From an uncultured Flavobacteriaceae bacterium (GTDB lineage: Bacteria; Bacteroidota; Bacteroidia; Flavobacteriales; Flavobacteriaceae), in contig CANNBV010000005.1 in the NCBI GenBank assembly GCA_947502975.1, positions 1 to 64,000 of the forward strand: a stretch of DNA of 64,000 nucleotides, in the 5' to 3' direction. The position numbers and the translations under genes are program-made. Under the pieces are notes generated by a model, which saw only the letters and a list, made by a program, of their open reading frames with translations, made no database searches and had not been told where the DNA came from. This document shows positions 8,503-16,945 of the stretch, one piece after another. Within the stretch, counting starts at the first letter, position 1, and every line of letters begins with the position of its first letter.

Positions 8503-9442
8503 CTCTTCTAAATTTTCTTAACATGTTTAAAGATGCATTTAACTCATACCCTAACAGCAAAATATTAGCATTTAGCCATAAGTATAAGAGTAAAATTAAT
8601 AAAGCCCCTATAGAACCATATAACTCGTTATATTTTGAAAAATTATCTATATAAATACCAAATAAATAGGATGTCAAGATAATCAACAATGTTGTTAATA
8701 ATGCGCCTATCGAAAAGAAACGTGCATTCCTACCTTCTTTAGTGCCAAAATAATATAAAGTAGCAGTTGCTAAATACACCATGATTACAAAAAACATATA
8801 TTTTGCAAAAATTATCCAGCCCAAACCTTTGTCCTCTTCTAAAGTTTCTCCGCTTAAACTTTCGTAAATAGGACTCAATATATATATCTGAAAATAACCA
8901 AATACAGCAACAGTTAACATCACTAAAATCGCTAAAATCAACGCTATTCCTAAAGCATACATATATTGTTGAAACACATTGCGCGTAAGTTGTTCGTGAT
9001 AAGAATTTTCGAAACCAGAAAATACAGCATTTACACCATTGGCCATCAACAGCATTGATAATAAAAATACTGATGATATTAAGCCCGCTCCCCCGCTACC
9101 ACTGATATTTTCAAAAATATTAGAGAAAAAGAAATCTGAGGTTTGTGGTGGTAAGAACGAATTTAAAAAATCCAAAAACTCTGTTTGAAAATTTTCAATA
9201 GGTACATATGGAATCAATATGATGACAAACAGTAAAAATGGAAAAATAGCAGTAAAAAAACTAAAGGCAATTGCACTAGCCCTAGTTGTAAGTGCACCTT
9301 TTACAATACCCATCACATAAAGCTCTAGTAAATCGTAAACCGACAGCCCCTCGAAACCGGGTAATTTAATTTGCTTTAAAAACTTAACTAGAATGTTTAT
9401 TACAGGTATTTTATCTAGTTTGTCTTCAATGGGTTTTGTCAT
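8492..9442 (-). CDS. YihY/BrkB-family inner membrane protein
   Basis: This 316-residue membrane protein has about six hydrophobic segments. After the amphipathic N-terminus comes the family signature TTRASAIAFSFFTAIFPFLLFVIILIPYVP, then SVFLLSMLLMANGVNAVFSGFENSYH. The C-terminus has LLTTLLIILTSYLFGIYIDNFSKYNELYGSIGALLILLLYLWLNANILLLGYELNA, the most conserved YihY segment. The members, once called ribonuclease BN by mistake, have unknown function (envelope or transport roles are proposed). It is upstream of and overlaps the DUF2147 gene. Confidence 0.93.
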   Translation of the reverse strand: MTKPIEDKLDKIPVINILVKFLKQIKLPGFEGLSVYDLLELYVMGIVKGALTTRASAIAFSFFTAIFPFLLFVIILIPYVPIENFQTEFLDFLNSFLPPQTSDFFFSNIFENISGSGGAGLISSVFLLSMLLMANGVNAVFSGFENSYHEQLTRNVFQQYMYALGIALILAILVMLTVAVFGYFQIYILSPIYESLSGETLEEDKGLGWIIFAKYMFFVIMVYLATATLYYFGTKEGRNARFFSIGALLTTLLIILTSYLFGIYIDNFSKYNELYGSIGALLILLLYLWLNANILLLGYELNASLNMLRKFRRDEK

Positions 9443-9542
9443 TAATCACTATAATTTTATAATACAACTTACTATTGATGCAAGTTAAAAAATTAGTAGC
9501 ATTAACTACGGAATTGTTTCAGAAATAACAGAAAACAACTAT

Positions 9543-10403
9543 TTATTTTACGGCCTTTAGGCTTAAATCCATATTATGAACCGAATGCGTTAAAGCGCCA
9601 CAAGAAATAAAATTCACACCACTTTCGGCATAATGTCTAACTGTAGTTTCGTTAATATTTCCTGAAGATTCTGTAAGACATTTATCACCAATTAAAGCGA
9701 CTGCTTTTCTAGTATCTTCGTAATCAAAATTATCTAATAAAATACGATAGATACCTTCGCTTTGCAAAATTTCTTCAACTTCAGATAAATCTCTAGCTTC
9801 AACCATAATTTGAAGATCTTTACCAGTTTCAGCTAAATACGCTTTTGTCATATCTATTGCCTTAGTGATACCTCCAGCAAAATCAATATGATTATCCTTA
9901 AGCATTATCATATCGTATAATGCAAATCTGTGATTTTTTCCACCACCAATTTGCACTGCCCATTTTTCAAGAACCCTGATTCCAGGAGTTGTTTTTCTGG
10001 TGTCGAGAATTTTAGTATTTGTTCCCTTTAGTAATTCGACAAAAGTTCTTGTTTTGGTTGCTATAGCACTCATGCGTTGCATAGCATTTAAAAGAGTACG
10101 TTCTGCCTTTAAAATAGATTGCGAAGGGCCTTCAACATAAAGCACAATATCACCATAGGAAACTGGCGTGCCATCTTCAATTTTTACATCAACTTTAAGG
10201 CGTTTGTCTACATAATCAAAAACGCGTCTAGCAAAATTAACTCCAGCTATTACGCCTCTATCTTTCACTAAAAGTTTTGCTCTACCTCTTGCATTTTCTG
10301 GGATACAGGCCAACGAACTATGGTCTCCATCTCCAACATCCTCTCTAATAGCATTTTCGATAATGTATGCTACCTCTTTTTCAAAGTACTCTTTAGTAAT
10401 CAT
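9543..10403 (-). CDS. nadC: Nicotinate-nucleotide pyrophosphorylase (carboxylating)
   Basis: This 286-residue quinolinate phosphoribosyltransferase converts quinolinate and PRPP to nicotinate mononucleotide, CO2 and PPi in de novo NAD synthesis. Signature segments are AIREDVGDGDHSS, AERTLLNAMQRMSAIATKTRTFVE, ILDTRKTTPGIRVLEKWAVQIGGGKNHRFALYDMIMLKDNHI, MVEARDLSEVEE and ESSGNINETTVRHYAESGVNFISCGALTHS. Length and start are normal. It is monocistronic and divergent from rlmH; nadA and nadB are not in the window. Confidence 0.96.
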   Translation of the reverse strand: MITKEYFEKEVAYIIENAIREDVGDGDHSSLACIPENARGRAKLLVKDRGVIAGVNFARRVFDYVDKRLKVDVKIEDGTPVSYGDIVLYVEGPSQSILKAERTLLNAMQRMSAIATKTRTFVELLKGTNTKILDTRKTTPGIRVLEKWAVQIGGGKNHRFALYDMIMLKDNHIDFAGGITKAIDMTKAYLAETGKDLQIMVEARDLSEVEEILQSEGIYRILLDNFDYEDTRKAVALIGDKCLTESSGNINETTVRHYAESGVNFISCGALTHSVHNMDLSLKAVK

Positions 10404-10511
10404 ATTAGGGAATTTGCGCTAAAATAATAAATGGAATATTAAATTACGAATTTTTTAGTTTTATTGCTTGAAAATATATATTTCGTAAAATAGAACTACT
10501 AATTTTGCCAT

Positions 10512-10985
10512 ATGACAATTACATTACTTGCCGTTGGAAAAACCGATAATAAGGAACTTTTAAACTTAATTCAGGTTTATAAAAATAGATTAAACCACTA
10601 TGTTAAGTTTCAATTTGAAATTATACCAGATATAAAAAAAGCCAAACATTTAAGTGAAAATGAACAAAGGCAAAAGGAAGGAGAACTGATTTTAAAAAAA
10701 ATTAACTCCTCTGATGCTTTGATTCTTTTAGATGAAAAAGGAAAACAGTTTGACTCTGTGGGGTTTTCAACATATTTGCAAAAACACATGAATTCTGGAC
10801 TCAAGCAGCTTGTATTTGTTATTGGTGGACCCTATGGCTTTTCTGATGATGTTTATAAAAATGCCAAAGGAAAAATAGCACTCTCAAAAATGACATTTTC
10901 TCATCAAATGGTACGTTTATTTTTTATTGAACAACTTTATAGGGGCTTCACTATTTTAAAGAATGAGCCATACCATCACAGGTAA
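10512..10985 (+). CDS. rlmH: 23S rRNA (pseudouridine-1915-N3) methyltransferase
   Basis: This 157-residue SPOUT-fold methyltransferase uses S-adenosylmethionine to methylate pseudouridine 1915 in helix 69 of 23S rRNA. Conserved stretches include MTITLLAVGKT, LDEKGKQFDSVGFSTYL, VFVIGGPYGFSDDVY (SAM-binding knot) and LSKMTFSHQMVRLFFIEQLYRGFTILKNEPYHH with the usual C-terminal YHH. Length matches the family. A TAATTTTG box at 10500-10507 directly before the ATG fits the Bacteroidota TAnnTTTG -7 element. Confidence 0.96.
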   Translation: MTITLLAVGKTDNKELLNLIQVYKNRLNHYVKFQFEIIPDIKKAKHLSENEQRQKEGELILKKINSSDALILLDEKGKQFDSVGFSTYLQKHMNSGLKQLVFVIGGPYGFSDDVYKNAKGKIALSKMTFSHQMVRLFFIEQLYRGFTILKNEPYHHR

Positions 10986-11073
10986 TTCAGTTCTCAGTAT
11001 TCAGTGGCAGTAAGCAGTACTTACTCTTATATATAAAAACTGTATTAATAACAGTTTGTAATAATTGTAAAAC

Positions 11074-11108
11074 AAAAAAAGGTAACTAATTATTATTAGT
11101 CACCTTTT
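11074..11108 (-). terminator. Rho-independent terminator of hpf
   Basis: GGTAACTAAT (11081-11090) pairs with ATTAGTCACC (11095-11104) with one mismatch and a four-base loop. On the minus strand it runs into seven Ts, placed 20 bases after the hpf stop. Flanking A/T runs on both sides may also let it serve rlmH transcripts. Confidence 0.7.
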
Positions 11109-11129
11109 ATCTCAATCATCAATCTACGA

Positions 11130-11429
11130 TTAATGTGTTTTATACACTTGTTTTCGTTTTTTTAGTTGTCGATCTAAATCTTTAATTGTTTCTCTAACCG
11201 CTACTTCAAAATTATGCTCATTGGATGTGGCATAAATTCTAGGTCCGGGTAAACTCAATTCTATATTACAAATTTTACCAGCATTATGGTCTTTTTCATC
11301 TTGCTTAAAATACACCATTGCACTTATCAAGAATTCATATTTATTAAACAATTTCTCTAATTTTTCTTCAGTGAACGTTGAAAGTGTAGCACTTACATCC
11401 ACATCTACATACTGAAAATTTACTGTCAT
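11130..11429 (-). CDS. hpf: Ribosome hibernation-promoting factor (HPF/RaiA family, short form)
   Basis: This ~99-residue single-domain protein has the HPF/YfiA fold: MTVNFQYVDVDVSATLSTFTEEKLEKLFNKYEFLISAMVYFKQ, then KICNIELSLPGPRIYATSNEHNFEVAVRETIKDLDRQLKKRKQ. It binds the decoding centre of idle 30S subunits in stationary phase. I chose the ATG at 11429 rather than the TTG six bases upstream, because family members begin at this methionine and the upstream bases form a TAGATTTG promoter-like box (11433-11440, minus strand). Confidence 0.9.
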   Translation of the reverse strand: MTVNFQYVDVDVSATLSTFTEEKLEKLFNKYEFLISAMVYFKQDEKDHNAGKICNIELSLPGPRIYATSNEHNFEVAVRETIKDLDRQLKKRKQVYKTH

Positions 11430-11580
11430 AACCAAATCTACTTTAATTGTTAATTATACTCTAAGATACAAATTATAACCATGATTGTAAATGACTAAAA
11501 TCATAAAAAAAACAAAAATTTCTACACCTCTGAAAGAAAAAGCTAATGTCTCCGTCTATTTATATATCAATCAGTAAATT

Positions 11581-11964
11581 ATGGAACATCAAGAAACAAA
11601 AGATATTATAATTTTTGACGGCGAATGTAATCTATGTAATGGTGTAGTAGGTTGGCTTTTAAATTTTGCTCCCAAAAATTTATTTCACTTTACACCGTTT
11701 CAATCTCCGGAAGGACAAGCACTTCTAAGACAACATGGTTTCCCAACCCAGCAATTAGACACGGTTATTTTAATTGATGAAGACGGATTAAAAACACACT
11801 CTGATGGGTTTTTAAAAATTATTGCAAAAATTCCTAAATGGCAAAGGGTAGCTGCACTTTTAGCTTTTATCCCAAGATTAATTCGAGATGGAATTTACAA
11901 GTTGGCTTCTAGAAATCGCGTAAAATGGTTTGGAAAATCAAGTAGTTGCTCTATTAGCTTTTAA
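11581..11964 (+). CDS. DCC-family thiol-disulfide oxidoreductase-like protein (DUF393)
   Basis: This 127-residue protein belongs to the DCC family, named for the N-terminal motif seen here as IIIFDGECNLCNGVVGWLL, with a CNLC pair like a thioredoxin CxxC. Further family features are FHFTPFQSPEGQALL and DTVILIDEDGLKTHSDGFLKIIAKIPKWQRVAALLAFIPRLIRDGIYKLASRNRVKWFGK, ending SSCSISF. A thiol-redox role is assumed, but substrates are unknown. It is convergent with the TPR lipoprotein gene and overlaps its stop by four bases. Confidence 0.88.
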   Translation: MEHQETKDIIIFDGECNLCNGVVGWLLNFAPKNLFHFTPFQSPEGQALLRQHGFPTQQLDTVILIDEDGLKTHSDGFLKIIAKIPKWQRVAALLAFIPRLIRDGIYKLASRNRVKWFGKSSSCSISF

Positions 11965-13535
11965 ATTTCACTTAATTCTCTGTTAATCTCTTCTAATAAA
12001 TTATTATTTTCCATTAGAACAGCAGACTTTTTTATTCCCATAAGAGGCACAAGCCTTTTTGGACCTCTTTTTAATGCGCTTCTGTATTTAATCACTGCTT
12101 CATCATAGCGCTTCTGAGAAAGTAAAAACTCCCCATATAACTCCTTAGTAGGCTTTTTAATAAAAGGCGGCCCGTAACTGTAGCTTAATTTATCTTCTAA
12201 TTCTACTGACTCTTTCAATAGCTTTTCAGTTGTTTTAATATCGCTATTTAACCATGACAACATAGCATTTAATTGCGTTTTCATTACATTAGATTCGTCC
12301 AAATCTGTTTGATCTGGCATAGACCTATTTACTGAAGCACAAACCGAAAAACCACTACTAAGGTTTTGCACTAACAAAGCTTCTTTTTTTAGTTCTTTAT
12401 CAAACTCTTCTATAATCATTTTAAGCTCCTCTTTATTTTTAGTTTTAAAAGCTTTCATACCATTGACAAAATAATTTTGAGCTTTTAATGCAACATTTAA
12501 ACCAGAAACATCTACCTCAATATTAGAAATATCATGATTCCAATTGTCAGTCTCAACTAAAAAAGTTCCTTTTAAAAATAAAAGATGTGCCCTAGTTCTT
12601 TTAGAAGGTGTTTCATTTAAATATTTCTGCATATTCCAAACCATTTCTTCAGCTTTCTTATGTTGTTGTTTTTGAAGATATCCATATTCAAGCCAATGAT
12701 AAGCATGATAACCGCGGGCATCATTATCTAATCCCTTTTCATTCATTCTTTTTACGCTCGCTTCATACGATTTTATGTTTGAAGCGATAACTCTATCCCA
12801 CATACCAAGAGCCACAAAAATATGAGATGGCATGTGTAACGCATGACTTGCATCTGGTGCAACAGTAGCATAAGAATTTGCTGCCTCTATAGCTAATTGT
12901 GCATGATTAGGATCATCATAAGAATGTATTAGATAATGTAAAGCTCCTGGATGTTTAGCATTCTCCTTTAAAATTTTTTCAGCAATTTTTGCTCCTAACC
13001 CATATATAGAATCGTTTCTACCTTGAGAAACAGAACCTAACAACGATAACGCATAAAACGCTCCAACCTCATGATTATCAGGATATTTTTTGTTAAGCTG
13101 TTTCATGTATTCCATATAATCATAATCTCTTTCATTCTTAGATGTTTTAGGCTTGTATAAAATTTCTACTGATTTTAACAGATCATTTTCTAAAGGCGTT
13201 AAATCTTTCAATCCAGTTATACTATTCATTTTTTGAATTGCAGCAAACCCGTCTTCATAGTTTTGATTTTTCCACAAACTATGATTGTATGTCATGGCTT
13301 CTCCCCAATAGGCCATCGACATATTCGGATCAATTTTCTGAGCTTCCTTAAAAGCTTCTCTAGCATCAACATATTCAAAACTATGAAGTAGTAAAAGTCC
13401 CTTTTTAAATAAAGGAATAGCATTCTTATGTCCAGTAACATCAAGATTAACGATACCTAGAAAATCAACTTCAGTTTTGTCAGACTTACAAGCAAAAACC
13501 AATATGGAACACAAAACAAGTAATAATCTTTTCAT
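11961..13535 (-). CDS. TPR-repeat lipoprotein
   Basis: I place the start at 13535, because the protein then begins MKRLLLVLCSILVFACKSDK, a clear lipoprotein signal with Cys17. The longer open frame would add 41 residues without signal character and reach into the rdgB upstream region. The mature ~507 residues are helical and contain tetratricopeptide-like units (FEYVDAREAFKEAQKIDPNMSMAYWGEAMTYNH near the N-terminus; ELYGEFLLSQKRYDEAVIKYRSALKRGPKRLVPL near the C-terminus). HALHMPSHIFVALGMWDRVIASN is a distinctive conserved stretch. It probably acts as a periplasm-facing scaffold, but its partner is unknown. Confidence 0.85.
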   Translation of the reverse strand: MKRLLLVLCSILVFACKSDKTEVDFLGIVNLDVTGHKNAIPLFKKGLLLLHSFEYVDAREAFKEAQKIDPNMSMAYWGEAMTYNHSLWKNQNYEDGFAAIQKMNSITGLKDLTPLENDLLKSVEILYKPKTSKNERDYDYMEYMKQLNKKYPDNHEVGAFYALSLLGSVSQGRNDSIYGLGAKIAEKILKENAKHPGALHYLIHSYDDPNHAQLAIEAANSYATVAPDASHALHMPSHIFVALGMWDRVIASNIKSYEASVKRMNEKGLDNDARGYHAYHWLEYGYLQKQQHKKAEEMVWNMQKYLNETPSKRTRAHLLFLKGTFLVETDNWNHDISNIEVDVSGLNVALKAQNYFVNGMKAFKTKNKEELKMIIEEFDKELKKEALLVQNLSSGFSVCASVNRSMPDQTDLDESNVMKTQLNAMLSWLNSDIKTTEKLLKESVELEDKLSYSYGPPFIKKPTKELYGEFLLSQKRYDEAVIKYRSALKRGPKRLVPLMGIKKSAVLMENNNLLEEINRELSEI

Positions 13536-13584
13536 ATCTAATAAATTTTGATTTGTTTTATTGTTTATAAAGCTAATTAAAATA

Positions 13585-14175
13585 ATGATACATTTAGTAT
13601 TTGCTACAAACAACCCAAACAAACTAAAGGAAGTTGAAGTTTTGATTCCTGAAAACATAAAACTTCTAAGCCTAAAAGATATTGGTTGTTTTGAAGATAT
13701 TCCTGAAACTCAAAATACCATTGAAGGCAATGCTATCCAAAAAGCAGAATATATAAAAGAGAACTATGGATATGATTGTTTTGCAGATGATACAGGTTTA
13801 GAAGTTCAAGCCTTAAATGGTAATCCGGGTGTATATTCGGCACGATATGCTGGTCCGCAAAGGGATGCTTCAGATAATATGAATTTGTTACTTAAAAATC
13901 TAGAGCCTTCACTAAATAGAAAAGCACGTTTTAAAACTGTAATTGCTCTAAATCTAAACAATAACCTCACAACATTCACTGGCATTTGCAAAGGAGAAAT
14001 TATGAAGACAAAACATGGTAGTCTAGGTTTTGGTTACGATCCTATCTTTCAGCCTGATGGTTATAAAGAAACCTTTGCAGAAATGGAATTATTATTAAAA
14101 AATAAGATTGGCCATCGAGGAAAAGCCACAAAACAGCTAGTAGCATTTTTAAATGAAGTTTCTTTAAAAAAATAG
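13585..14175 (+). CDS. rdgB: XTP/dITP pyrophosphatase (RdgB/HAM1 family)
   Basis: This ~196-residue nucleotide pyrophosphatase hydrolyses ITP, dITP and XTP to monophosphates, keeping deaminated purines out of DNA and RNA. Starting at the ATG at 13585 gives MIHLVFATNNPNKLKEVEVL, the exact family opening. The upstream TTG at 13561 adds eight unlikely residues. Other motifs are TQNTIEGNAIQKAEYIKENYGYDCFADDTGLEVQALNGNPGVYSARYAG and HGSLGFGYDPIFQPDGYKETFAEM, then KIGHRGKATKQL. It is divergent from the TPR lipoprotein and lies 45 bases before relA/spoT. Confidence 0.96.
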   Translation: MIHLVFATNNPNKLKEVEVLIPENIKLLSLKDIGCFEDIPETQNTIEGNAIQKAEYIKENYGYDCFADDTGLEVQALNGNPGVYSARYAGPQRDASDNMNLLLKNLEPSLNRKARFKTVIALNLNNNLTTFTGICKGEIMKTKHGSLGFGYDPIFQPDGYKETFAEMELLLKNKIGHRGKATKQLVAFLNEVSLKK

Positions 14176-14220
14176 AAAATCACTATTGGCTATTCGCCGC
14201 GATTATACTATTTTTATTCG

Positions 14221-16440
14221 ATGTCTGAAGAAGAAATCGAAAAAGAAAATAAAGCAATTGCCAAAGCTTACAAAAACCTTTTAAAAGTAAGTTACACTAC
14301 CTTGTCTAATGAGGATAAAAAACTTATTAGAAAAGCATTTGAAGTCGCTTTAGATGGGCATAAAAACCAACGTAGAAAATCTGGTGAAGCTTATATTTTT
14401 CATCCCTTAGCAGTCGCTAGAATTGTCGCTCAAGAAATTGGTTTAGATGCCACATCTATAGCTGCCGCCTTACTACACGATGTTGTTGAAGACTGTGACG
14501 ACTACTCCATAGATGATATAGAACAATTATTCGGAGAAACAGTTGCTAGAATTGTTGATGGATTAACAAAAATATCATCTTTAAGTAAGGAACAAGACAT
14601 GGACGTATCCTTACAAGCTGAAAATTTCAGAAAAATGCTATTGACACTAAATGATGACGTAAGAGTTATCATTATTAAAATAGCTGACCGTTTGCATAAT
14701 ATGCAGACTATGGACTCCATGCGACCAGATAAACAGGTGAAAATAGCTTCAGAAACATTATATATCTATGCACCTTTAGCACATAGAATTGGTCTTTATA
14801 ACATTAAAACCGAACTTGAAGATCTGTCACTTAAATATACTGAACCTGAAGTATATACTGATATTTTAACTAAAATAAAGGATAGTAAAGAAGAACAAGA
14901 TAAATATATTGATGAATTTAGTAGTGTACTAAAAAAGTCTTTAGACAAAGAGGATTTTGAATACACCATAAAAGGTAGACCTAAATCAATTTTTTCCATT
15001 AGAAAGAAAATGGTTACTCAAGGTATTGTTTTCGATGAAGTATATGACAAATTTGCTATTAGAATTATTTATCAGAGTGATGAGCAAAATGAAAAGTTTC
15101 TAGCATGGAAAATATATTCAATCGTTACAGACCACTTTAGACCTAACCCATTACGTCTTCGAGATTGGATAACTTCACCAAAGGGCACTGGATATGAAGC
15201 TTTACATATCACTGTAATGGGACCTAAAGGACAGTGGGTTGAAGTGCAAATTCGTAGCGAACGTATGCATGAAATCGCTGAAAAAGGATATGCTGCGCAC
15301 TACAAATATAAGCAACAAGATGAAAAAGAAGATAATTTAGAAAACTGGATTAATAGGTTACAAGAAGCTCTAGAAAACCCAAGTTTAAATGCTGTAGATT
15401 TTGTTGAACAGTTTAAATTAAATTTATACGCTCAAGAAATATTTGTCTTTACACCTGCAGGTGAATTAAAATCACTCCCTAAAGGCGCTACATCTCTTGA
15501 CTTTGCATTTAGTATTCATACCGAAGTTGGTATGCAAACCAGAGGCGCTAGAGTAAATGGAAAACTTGTGCCTTTAAGCCATGAATTAGAAAGTGGAGAC
15601 CAAGTAGAAATTATCACTTCTAAAGGTTCTAAACCTAATGCAAACTGGTTAAATTATGCCACTACTGCACGTGCACGCGCGAAAATAAAATCAGCACTCA
15701 AAGAAGATCGAAAGCTTATTGCTGAAGAAGGCAAAGAAGTTCTAAGACGTAAATTGAAACAACTTAAAATAACACTTAATGAGTCTTCTGTAAATGATTT
15801 AGTGAGACATTTCCACTTAAAAACCAGTTTGGATTTATTCTACCGCGTAGGTATTGGTTCTATTGATAATAGCATGCTCAAAGATTTTGCTGCTTCTCGT
15901 AATAATGTGCTCGTTAGTTTTATCAAAAATAAGATATCAAGAAAACAAAGCATCTCAAAAGAACAAATCGAAAAAGATGAAATTACATCCAATTACGACT
16001 CTCTTGTGTTTGGCAAGGAAGAAGAGAAGTTAGATTACAAATTATCAAATTGTTGTAACCCAATTCCAGGAGATGATGTTTTTGGGTTCTTAACGGTATC
16101 TGAAGGCATAAAAGTACACAAACACAATTGCCCAAACGCACTAAGCTTGCAATCTAACTATGCTTATAGAATTATGCCCGCTAAATGGATAGACTCAAGT
16201 CAGCAAGAATATGCTACTGAAATTAGAATTTCTGGAATTGATCATATGGGGCTAGTAAATGATATCACAAAAGTGATTTCAAACAACCTACATGTGAATA
16301 TGAAAAGCCTAAGTTTTGAAACTGACGATGGTATTTTCTCTGGAAAAATTAAACTAATAGTTAAGAACAAAGCATTGTTGAAAAAAATATTGGATAATCT
16401 TAAAAAAATTAATGGTATCGATAAGGTTTCCAGAGTTTAA
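14221..16440 (+). CDS. RelA/SpoT-family (p)ppGpp synthetase/hydrolase
   Basis: This 739-residue bifunctional alarmone enzyme controls the stringent response. The HD hydrolase domain has an intact HDVVED motif (His86-Asp87, Glu90-Asp91) and KIADRLHNMQTM. The synthetase domain has KGRPKSIFSIRKKM, YDKFAIRII, WITSPKGTGYEALH and VEVQIRSERMHEIAEKGYAAHYKYK. The TGS domain (EIFVFTPAGELKSLPKGATSLDFAFSIH), a zinc-finger-like section (LSNCCNPIPGDDVFGF) and a C-terminal ACT domain follow. Both catalytic halves look intact, as expected for the single long Rel protein of Bacteroidota. fur and purA follow closely. Confidence 0.95.
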   Translation: MSEEEIEKENKAIAKAYKNLLKVSYTTLSNEDKKLIRKAFEVALDGHKNQRRKSGEAYIFHPLAVARIVAQEIGLDATSIAAALLHDVVEDCDDYSIDDIEQLFGETVARIVDGLTKISSLSKEQDMDVSLQAENFRKMLLTLNDDVRVIIIKIADRLHNMQTMDSMRPDKQVKIASETLYIYAPLAHRIGLYNIKTELEDLSLKYTEPEVYTDILTKIKDSKEEQDKYIDEFSSVLKKSLDKEDFEYTIKGRPKSIFSIRKKMVTQGIVFDEVYDKFAIRIIYQSDEQNEKFLAWKIYSIVTDHFRPNPLRLRDWITSPKGTGYEALHITVMGPKGQWVEVQIRSERMHEIAEKGYAAHYKYKQQDEKEDNLENWINRLQEALENPSLNAVDFVEQFKLNLYAQEIFVFTPAGELKSLPKGATSLDFAFSIHTEVGMQTRGARVNGKLVPLSHELESGDQVEIITSKGSKPNANWLNYATTARARAKIKSALKEDRKLIAEEGKEVLRRKLKQLKITLNESSVNDLVRHFHLKTSLDLFYRVGIGSIDNSMLKDFAASRNNVLVSFIKNKISRKQSISKEQIEKDEITSNYDSLVFGKEEEKLDYKLSNCCNPIPGDDVFGFLTVSEGIKVHKHNCPNALSLQSNYAYRIMPAKWIDSSQQEYATEIRISGIDHMGLVNDITKVISNNLHVNMKSLSFETDDGIFSGKIKLIVKNKALLKKILDNLKKINGIDKVSRV

Positions 16441-16444
16441 AGTG

Positions 16445-16452
16445 TAAATTTG
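16445..16452 (+). promoter_or_regulatory. Possible -7 promoter box for fur
   Basis: TAAATTTG fits the Bacteroidota TAnnTTTG consensus, between the relA/spoT stop (16440) and the fur start (16463). I saw no clear -33 TTG at the usual spacing, so an internal fur promoter is only suggested. Confidence 0.35.
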
Positions 16453-16462
16453 CAGCGCAATT

Positions 16463-16930
16463 ATGAATTCAAATACAGACAGTAAAAATCAAGAGATCGT
16501 AAAAAGCGTATTTACGAACTTTCTAGAAGAAAATGGGCACAGAAAAACGCCTGAGCGCTATGCAATTCTTCAGGAAATTTACGATAGTAATGAACATTTT
16601 GATATTGAGTCATTGTATCTCAATATGAAAAATAAAAACTACAGAGTATCTCGCGCTACACTTTATAACACTATAGAACTACTTCTTGATTGCGGTTTGG
16701 TAAGAAAACATCAATTTGGCCAAAACCAAGCGCATTACGAAAAATCCTATTTTGACAGACAACATGATCATGTTATTTTAACAGATACTGGTGAAGTTAT
16801 TGAGTTTTGTGATCCGCGAATTCAATCCATCAAAAAAACAATTGAAGAAGTTTTCAATATAGAAATTAATAACCACTCACTTTATTTTTACGGAAATAGA
16901 AAAACTCCTGATGATACTCAGGATAACTAA
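16463..16930 (+). CDS. fur: Fur-family metalloregulator
   Basis: This 155-residue regulator has an N-terminal winged helix ([66 protein letters not shown]) and a C-terminal dimerization/metal domain with [27 protein letters not shown]. The regulatory HDH motif is kept, but the CxxC structural-zinc pair of E. coli Fur is absent here (ILTDTGEV in place of ICLDCGKV). It could sense Fe2+ as Fur or another metal or peroxide; the sequence does not decide. It sits between relA/spoT (22 bases) and purA (15 bases). Confidence 0.87.
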   Translation: MNSNTDSKNQEIVKSVFTNFLEENGHRKTPERYAILQEIYDSNEHFDIESLYLNMKNKNYRVSRATLYNTIELLLDCGLVRKHQFGQNQAHYEKSYFDRQHDHVILTDTGEVIEFCDPRIQSIKKTIEEVFNIEINNHSLYFYGNRKTPDDTQDN

Positions 16931-16945
16931 CTAATTTATTTTACA

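Noticed and set aside
13536-13658. Longer N-terminus for the TPR lipoprotein
   Set aside because: The extra 41 residues have no signal character and lie before a clear lipoprotein signal starting at 13535. They also run into the rdgB upstream region.
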